From Aeromonas rivipollensis (GTDB taxonomy: Bacteria > Pseudomonadota > Gammaproteobacteria > Enterobacterales > Aeromonadaceae): a stretch of 38,896 bases of DNA. Within the stretch, counting starts at the first letter, position 1; each line of letters opens with the position of its first letter. Made by a program: the position numbers and the translations under genes. The notes under the pieces are model-generated. The model did no database searches. It saw nothing but the letters and a program-made list of their open reading frames with translations, and was not told the origin of the DNA. Positions 26,372 to 38,896 of the stretch are shown one piece after another. The stretch lies in the NCBI RefSeq assembly GCF_010974825.1, contig NZ_JAAILA010000014.1, positions 1 to 38,896 of the forward strand. The letters are read 5' to 3'.

Positions 26372-28522
26372 GTGACCCAAGTCAGCCATCCATTCGCCAG
26401 CCCAGAGGGCCTGCCAGCCCCGACCCGCACCCCGCTGCTCGGCGGCGACGATCCCGAGCACAAGCGCCGCGAGCTGCTCGACTACTTCTGTCAGACCTTC
26501 GATCTCTACGACAGCCTGTTTGACTGCCTGGCCGATGAGCGGGCCTGGTTCAACAAGGCGATCCCCCTGCGCCACCCCCTCATCTTCTACTACGGCCACA
26601 CCGCCGCCTTCTTCGTCAACAAGCTGCTGGCGGCCAACCTCATCGACCGGCGCCTCGATCCCCGCATCGAGGCCATGGTGGCCATAGGGGTGGACGAGAT
26701 GAGCTGGGACGATCTGGACGAGACCCACTACGACTGGCCCGCGGTGGCCGAACTGCGCGCCTACCGTGGCTGCGTGCGCGCCCTGGTGTGTGATTTTATC
26801 GAGCGTATGCCGATCGCACTGCCCATCGACTGGCAGAGCCCGGCCTGGGTCATCCTGATGGGGATAGAGCACGAGCGCATCCACCTGGAGACCTCCAGCG
26901 TGCTGATCCGCCAGCTGCCCCTGGCCTGGGTGCAGCCGCAACCCTATTGGCCCGCCTGCACCCAGGCCCGCCACAGGCGCGACCAGGTGCCCGCCAACAG
27001 CCTGCTGCCGGTGGCGGGAGGTCGGGTGCGCCTCGGCAAGCAGGACGCCACCTACGGCTGGGACAACGAATATGGCGAGCGCCATATCGAGCTGGCCCCC
27101 TTCCAGGCCAGCCGCATGCTGGTGAGCAATGCCGAGTACTTCCCCTTCGTGCAGGCGGGCGGCTATGAGACCCGGGCCTGGTGGGACGACGAGGGCTGGG
27201 GCTGGTGCCAGTATGCCAAGGCGCGCATGCCCAGCTTCTGGGTCGGCGACCCCAACGAGCCCGAGCAACTGCAACTACGGCTGATGACAGAGCAGGTCCC
27301 CCTGCCCTGGGATTGGCCCGCCGAGGTGAACCAGCTGGAGGCGGCCGCCTTCTGCCGCTGGAAGGCGGCCCAGACCGGCCTGCCCATACAGCTGCCGAGC
27401 GAGGGGGAGTGGATGCTGCTGCGCGAGCAGGTGCCCGGAGATCAGCCGGACTGGCTGGAAGCCCCCGGCAATATCAACCTGGCCCGCTTCGCCTCCTCCT
27501 GCCCGGTGGATGCCTGCCCCCAGGGCGACTTCTTCGATCTGGTGGGCAACGTCTGGCAGTGGACCAGCACCGCCATCGACGGCTTCGAGGGGTTCAAGGT
27601 GCACCCGCTCTACGATGACTTCTCCACCCCCACCTTCGATGGCAAGCACAGCCTCATCAAGGGCGGCAGCTGGATAAGCACAGGCAACGAGGCGCTCAAG
27701 TCGTCCCGCTACGCCTTCCGTCGCCACTTCTTCCAGCATGCGGGCTTCCGCTATCTGGTCTCACGCTATCAGGAAGCCATCACAGTGAATCCTTATGAAA
27801 CCGACGCCCTGGTGGCGCAATACCTCGACTTCCAGTACGGCCCGACCCACTTCGGGGTGGCCAACTACGCCAGCACCCTGGCCAGCCTCGCCAGCGAGCT
27901 GTGCAGCCGCCATGAGCGGGCGCTGGACATCGGCTGCGCCACCGGCCGCGCCAGCTTCGAGCTGGCCCGCCACTTCCAGCACGTGGACGGGGTGGACTAC
28001 TCGGCCCGCTTCATCGACGTGGCCCTCGCCCTCGCCAGCCAGGACAGCTTCCGCTATGCCCTGCCCCTGGAGGGGGATCTGGTGGAGTATTGCGAGGCGC
28101 GCCTCTCCAGCCATGATCTCGGCCGCGAGCAGGCCGAACGGGTTCACTTCAGCCAGGGGGATGCCTGCAACCTCAAGCCCAAGTACGAGCACTACGATCT
28201 GGTGCTCGCCTCCAACCTGATCGACCGGCTGCGGGAGCCCGCCCGCTTCCTGCGGGACATTGCTCCCAGACTGCGCAGCGGCGGCCTGCTGGTGCTCACC
28301 AGCCCCTACACCTGGCTGACCGACTACACCCCCAAGGTGAACTGGCTCGGCGGCATCCGGGAGAACGGCGAGGCCCTCTCCACCCATCAGGCGCTGCAAC
28401 GGCTGCTGGCGGCGGAGTTCGAGGAGCTGTGCCCGCCGCGAGACGTGCCCTTCGTCATCCGCGAAACCGCCCGCAAGCACCAGCATACGGTGGCCCAGCT
28501 CACCGTCTGGCGCAAACGCTGA
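26372..28522 (+). CDS. ovoA: 5-histidylcysteine sulfoxide synthase / methyltransferase OvoA
   Basis: 716 residues in three parts. A DinB-like helical region (about 35-180) supplies iron ligands, probably His76 in GHTAAFF and His167/His171 in EHERIHLET. An FGE-like sulfoxide synthase domain follows (about 200-460: GWDNEYGERHIELAPFQASR, EAAAFCRWKA, VWQWTSTAIDGFEGF, GGSWISTGNEALKSSRYAFR). A carboxyl SAM methyltransferase comes last (motif I ALDIGCATG at about 515). OvoA joins cysteine to histidine C5 with O2 and the methyltransferase part modifies the product, giving ovothiol. GTG 26372 has AAGGAG 7 nt upstream, so the TTG at 26345 is rejected. No ovoB-like gene adjoins. The AT-rich 26110-26160 upstream carries its promoter region. 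Confidence 0.93.
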   Translation: MTQVSHPFASPEGLPAPTRTPLLGGDDPEHKRRELLDYFCQTFDLYDSLFDCLADERAWFNKAIPLRHPLIFYYGHTAAFFVNKLLAANLIDRRLDPRIEAMVAIGVDEMSWDDLDETHYDWPAVAELRAYRGCVRALVCDFIERMPIALPIDWQSPAWVILMGIEHERIHLETSSVLIRQLPLAWVQPQPYWPACTQARHRRDQVPANSLLPVAGGRVRLGKQDATYGWDNEYGERHIELAPFQASRMLVSNAEYFPFVQAGGYETRAWWDDEGWGWCQYAKARMPSFWVGDPNEPEQLQLRLMTEQVPLPWDWPAEVNQLEAAAFCRWKAAQTGLPIQLPSEGEWMLLREQVPGDQPDWLEAPGNINLARFASSCPVDACPQGDFFDLVGNVWQWTSTAIDGFEGFKVHPLYDDFSTPTFDGKHSLIKGGSWISTGNEALKSSRYAFRRHFFQHAGFRYLVSRYQEAITVNPYETDALVAQYLDFQYGPTHFGVANYASTLASLASELCSRHERALDIGCATGRASFELARHFQHVDGVDYSARFIDVALALASQDSFRYALPLEGDLVEYCEARLSSHDLGREQAERVHFSQGDACNLKPKYEHYDLVLASNLIDRLREPARFLRDIAPRLRSGGLLVLTSPYTWLTDYTPKVNWLGGIRENGEALSTHQALQRLLAAEFEELCPPRDVPFVIRETARKHQHTVAQLTVWRKR

Positions 28523-28538
28523 GGGGGCGGCAAACGAA

Positions 28539-28569
28539 AGAGGGAGGCCCATGGCCTCCCTCTCTTTTT
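28539..28569 (+). terminator. Terminator of ovoA
   Basis: AGAGGGAGGCC - CAT - GGCCTCCCTCT, an 11-bp perfect stem with a 3-nt loop, followed by CTTTTT, 17 bp after the stop. The converging symporter gene ends 11 bp beyond. Confidence 0.9.
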
Positions 28570-28579
28570 GCCCAAAGGC

Positions 28580-29551
28580 TTATCCCTCCTGGACCTGGGG
28601 CAGGGGCTCCTGCTCGCGGTAGCGGCGAGCCAGCACGGCGCACACCATCAGCTGGATCTGGTGGAAGATCATCAGCGGCAGCACCATGACCCCGACGCTG
28701 GCGGCCGGGAACATGACGTTGGCCATGGGCACCCCATTGGCCAGGCTCTTCTTGGAGCCGCAGAAGACTATGGTGATCTCGTCCGCCTTGTTGAAGCCGA
28801 GGCGGCGGCTGATCCAGACGTTCCAAGCCAGCACCAGCGCCAGCAGCACGCAGCTCAGCAGCACTATGCTGGCGAGATCGTACCAACCTACTTGATGCCA
28901 GATCCCCTGCACCACGGCCTCGCTGAAGGCCACATAGACCACCAGCAGGATGGAGCTCTGATCCAGCTTGCCGATGAGGGGGCGATGGCTGTCGACCCAG
29001 CGGCCGATCAGCGGGCGCGACAGGTGGCCCACCACGAAGGGCAGCATCAGCTGCACCATGATGGCCTGAATGGAGTGCCAGGTGTCGACCCCCTCCCCCT
29101 GAACATTGATCATCAGCCCCACCAGCACAGGCGAGAGGAAGATGCCGAGGATGCTGGAGGCCGAGGCGCTGCACACAGCCGCCGACACATTGCCGCCGGC
29201 CATGGAGGTGAAGGCGATGGCCGACTGCACGGTCGCGGGCAGGGCGCACAGATAGAGGAAGCCGAGGTAGATGGCCGGGCTCAGCCACTGGGGCACCAGC
29301 GGGGTGAGCAAGAGCCCCAGCAGCGGGAACAGCAGGAAGGTGCTGGCCATCACCACCAGGTGGAGCCGCCAGTGGCCGAGGCCCGCCAGCAGGTTCTGGC
29401 GCGACAGCTTGGCGCCATGCATGAAGAAGAGCAGCGCCACCGCCAGCTTGGTCAGCAGCGCGAACCCGACGGCCACCTGGCCCTCGCAGGGGAAGAAGGA
29501 GGCCAGGGCCACCACCAGAATCAGCACAGAGGTAAAGGGATCCAGACGCAC
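28580..29551 (-). CDS. Bile acid:sodium symporter-family protein (YfeH-like)
   Basis: 323 residues with about ten hydrophobic segments. The opening MRLDPFTSVLILVVALASFF fits the SBF-like/YfeH group (PF13593 type). Conserved segments include LPATVQSAIAFTSMAGGNVS, with the polar S-x-x-G-G-N turn used for Na+ in related carriers, SASASSILGIFLSPVLVG, and the carboxyl VFCGSKKSLANGVPMANVMF. GTG 29551 has GGAG 7 nt upstream and gives a length close to E. coli YfeH (332); the long open frame further upstream is chance. Substrate unknown, probably an organic anion. Stands alone; upstream of it is a near-palindrome around 29719-29735. Confidence 0.9.
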   Translation of the reverse strand: MRLDPFTSVLILVVALASFFPCEGQVAVGFALLTKLAVALLFFMHGAKLSRQNLLAGLGHWRLHLVVMASTFLLFPLLGLLLTPLVPQWLSPAIYLGFLYLCALPATVQSAIAFTSMAGGNVSAAVCSASASSILGIFLSPVLVGLMINVQGEGVDTWHSIQAIMVQLMLPFVVGHLSRPLIGRWVDSHRPLIGKLDQSSILLVVYVAFSEAVVQGIWHQVGWYDLASIVLLSCVLLALVLAWNVWISRRLGFNKADEITIVFCGSKKSLANGVPMANVMFPAASVGVMVLPLMIFHQIQLMVCAVLARRYREQEPLPQVQEG

Positions 29552-29772
29552 GGGGAGTCTCCAGGGAAAGCGCGTCCCGCACCGGATGGGGGACGACAGG
29601 GCACAGGAGGGCCATCCTCTGACGGCGACCCTCGATACGAAACCCCAGCTTACCCCGAACACAGGGAGGCGCAAAGTTGAGCGACGGCCCAAGCATTCAG
29701 TGAAATTAAACGAGTTGGTTTTTAGCGCTTTAAAACTAAACACCCAGGGCGGCCAGGGCAGGCCGGAGAGAC

Positions 29773-29800
29773 AAAAAAACGGGTGGCCAGAGGCCACCCG
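29773..29800 (-). terminator. Terminator of the APC permease 1 gene
   Basis: CGGGTGGCC - TCT - GGCCACCCG (9 bp, 3-nt loop) then TTTTTTT on the minus strand, 20 bp after the permease stop. Confidence 0.9.
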
Positions 29801-29820
29801 CGCTGCACCACAGCCGGCAT

Positions 29821-31356
<1,536 letters not shown>

Positions 31357-31430
31357 TTATGATCGGGCCGCCAGGGCGGCCTCGTTGGCAAACCGGCGCC
31401 GCCCTGCGGCACCGGCACTCAATCGTTGGT

Positions 31431-31793
<363 letters not shown>

Positions 31794-31803
31794 TCAACCT
31801 GTC

Positions 31804-31825
31804 GCGGGTGGCTGCCGCCACCCGC
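31804..31825. other. Hairpin downstream of APC permease 2
   Basis: GCGGGTGGC - TGCC - GCCACCCGC, a 9-bp perfect stem without a T tract, between permease 2 and the tRNA-binding gene. Its arm GGGTGGC is also used in the permease 1 terminator. Probably partial attenuation or mRNA end protection. Confidence 0.55.
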
Positions 31826-31864
31826 TTTCACTCTCTTGGCCACTCGGGCCCCATGCGTTGGGGA

Positions 31865-33331
<1,467 letters not shown>

Positions 33332-33413
33332 TTATCTCAGCGAAAGGACGGGGCATGGGTTGTAGGGTGAGCCCCGCCCTTCCGGCTTTTATCAGTGCAG
33401 AACCAGCGGCTTG

Positions 33414-36991
<3,578 letters not shown>

Positions 36992-36994
36992 CTA

Positions 36995-37012
36995 GATAAA
37001 CATTTACTAAAT
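36995..37012 (-). promoter_or_regulatory. Candidate EbgR operator in the ebgA promoter
   Basis: ATTTACTAAAT (37002-37012) overlaps a LacI-type core TAAACATTTA (about 36997-37006). The ebgA promoter (weak TTACCT / TTATCT hexamers) lies in the same stretch, 50 bp before the start. The rest of 37013-37234 shows no gene. Confidence 0.45.
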
Positions 37013-37234
37013 ATCAGGTAATGATCGGTAAAGTTTTAACCCCATCACACAAGATGGCTGGATTTGTGAGCGAGATCAGAAGCAGAAGATAAAGGGAGAG
37101 AGAGCTGCCTGGATGGCATGAATGTTGATTAAGCGGGAATGAGTGAAACAATTACCTATATATAACAATGTTATATGGAATAACGGGGACAGGGTGAAGC
37201 ACGGGAAGGTAACACAGGAAGGTAAAGAGAGGGG

Positions 37235-37255
37235 CGCGCCACCTGGAGTGGCGCG
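37235..37255 (-). terminator. Hairpin downstream of ebgR
   Basis: CGCGCCAC - TCCAG - GTGGCGCG, an 8-bp stem followed on the minus strand by CCCCTCTCTTTACC. A weak T tract, so a partial terminator after ebgR. Confidence 0.5.
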
Positions 37256-37270
37256 ACTACAGAACATATT

Positions 37271-37282
37271 TTTTTACTAAAA
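37271..37282 (-). promoter_or_regulatory. Repeat of the candidate EbgR box at the ebgR 3' end
   Basis: TTTTTACTAAAA, identical to the 12-mer at 38321-38332, directly next to the ebgR stop. Possible downstream operator for looping. Confidence 0.3.
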
Positions 37283-38332
<1,050 letters not shown>

Positions 38333-38364
38333 GAAGCCAGCCTGGATCGAAAAAATCCCAAAGC

Positions 38365-38390
38365 AAAAAGGCCTCCCGAATGGGAGGCCT
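38365..38390 (-). terminator. rRNA operon terminator
   Basis: AGGCCTCCC - ATTC - GGGAGGCCT stem (9 bp) then TTTTTGC on the minus strand, 12 bp past the distal 5S gene. Confidence 0.92.
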
Positions 38391-38402
38391 CTTCTAAATA
38401 GG

Positions 38403-38520
38403 TGCCTGACAGTGTCCTACTCTCGCATGGCGAATGCCACACTACCATCGGCGCTACCGCGTTTCACTTCTGAGTTCGGCATGGGATCAGGTGGTTCCAC
38501 GGCGCTATTGCCGTCAGGCA
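38403..38520 (-). rRNA. rrf: 5S ribosomal RNA (distal copy)
   Basis: Minus-strand sequence starts TGCCTGACGGCAATAGCG and contains the conserved CCCATGCCGAACTCAGAAGT core and the GCGAGAGTAGG helix. Ends of the acceptor stem pair. It differs from the proximal copy by a compensatory stem pair. Ends are estimated to within a few bases. Confidence 0.97.
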
Positions 38521-38541
38521 AAAGCTTTACAACTTAAATCT

Positions 38542-38617
<76 letters not shown>

Positions 38618-38721
38618 CACTAACCGGTAAAGACCGCACTGTGTGCGCTATCTAAATCTTCTGTCCAACACAACCTGACGTTGTGTCGCGACCAACCACA
38701 TCGCTGTGATTGCTTAATTGA

Positions 38722-38839
38722 AGCCTGGCAGTGTCCTACTCTCGCATGGCGAATGCCACACTACCATCGGCGCTACCGCGTTTCACTTCTGAGTTCGGCA
38801 TGGGATCAGGTGGTTCCACGGCGCTATGGCCGCCAGGCA
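38722..38839 (-). rRNA. rrf: 5S ribosomal RNA (proximal copy)
   Basis: Minus strand starting TGCCTGGCGGCCATAGCG, same core as the distal copy. The 57 bases to the right edge are spacer; the 23S gene must lie outside the window. Confidence 0.97.
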
Positions 38840-38896
38840 AAAAACTTCATCCGGAAAGCTGACGTGAATAACGATGTTGCTCGTGGCTTGTCGTTA

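Noticed and set aside
29719..29735. TTTTTAGCGCTTTAAAA near-palindrome upstream of the symporter
   Set aside because: Imperfect and AT-rich, no adjacent regulator; not strong enough to list as an operator.

Overview
The window looks like chromosomal DNA of a gammaproteobacterium, most likely Aeromonas or a close relative. I infer this from its high-GC coding style, a UvrD close to the enterobacterial protein, a minus-strand rRNA operon end with the 5S - tRNA-Thr(GGT) - 5S arrangement, an ebgR-ebgA-ebgC block, a glutathione-dependent formaldehyde pathway and ovoA. The species call rests on gene content and codon feel, not on a search.

Layout. 1-400: a 32-codon remnant of the recR 3' end, with no recR upstream of it. 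390-2806: an SH3-domain protein, then an HxlR regulator translationally coupled to an orphan FabF-like ketoacyl synthase, behind a perfect 17-bp inverted repeat. 2856-4290: a four-repeat DUF4397 lipoprotein, flanked by a degenerate duplication of the synthase 3' end. 4590-5507: three small stress or envelope genes (coiled-coil, BON lipoprotein, DUF3309). 5765-8374: an unrecognised secreted protein, a LysR regulator that shares an upstream motif with it, and a small membrane protein. 8760-11545: a strikingly AT-rich island with a tight three-gene minus-strand operon (TIGR04255-like protein, membrane-segment/HTH protein, and a protein with a YDC...EPW motif). This is the best candidate here for an undescribed, possibly defence-related, system. 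11571-16208: uvrD and two exported proteins, the second of which has an intrinsic terminator inside its signal-peptide codons.

16663-21582: a complete BMP-type nucleoside ABC importer (binding protein, double ATPase, two permeases) behind a near-consensus PurR box, with a terminator after the binding-protein gene. 21593-24652: a LysR regulator divergent from the formaldehyde detoxification pair frmA-frmB. 24732-28522: a DinB-like protein, a GIN-domain lipoprotein and OvoA (ovothiol biosynthesis). 28580-33310: a bile acid:Na+ symporter-family protein and two paralogous APC amino-acid permeases flanking a tRNA-binding (EMAP-II fold) protein. 33414-38248: ebgC, ebgA and ebgR (evolved beta-galactosidase system) with repeated TTTACTAAA boxes. 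38365-38839: the rRNA operon terminator, 5S, tRNA-Thr and 5S.

Most of the window is ordinary chromosome organised in small regulated units. The accessory signals are the recR remnant, the DUF4397 insertion-like locus and the AT-rich three-gene island. I saw no transposase, integrase or CRISPR array.
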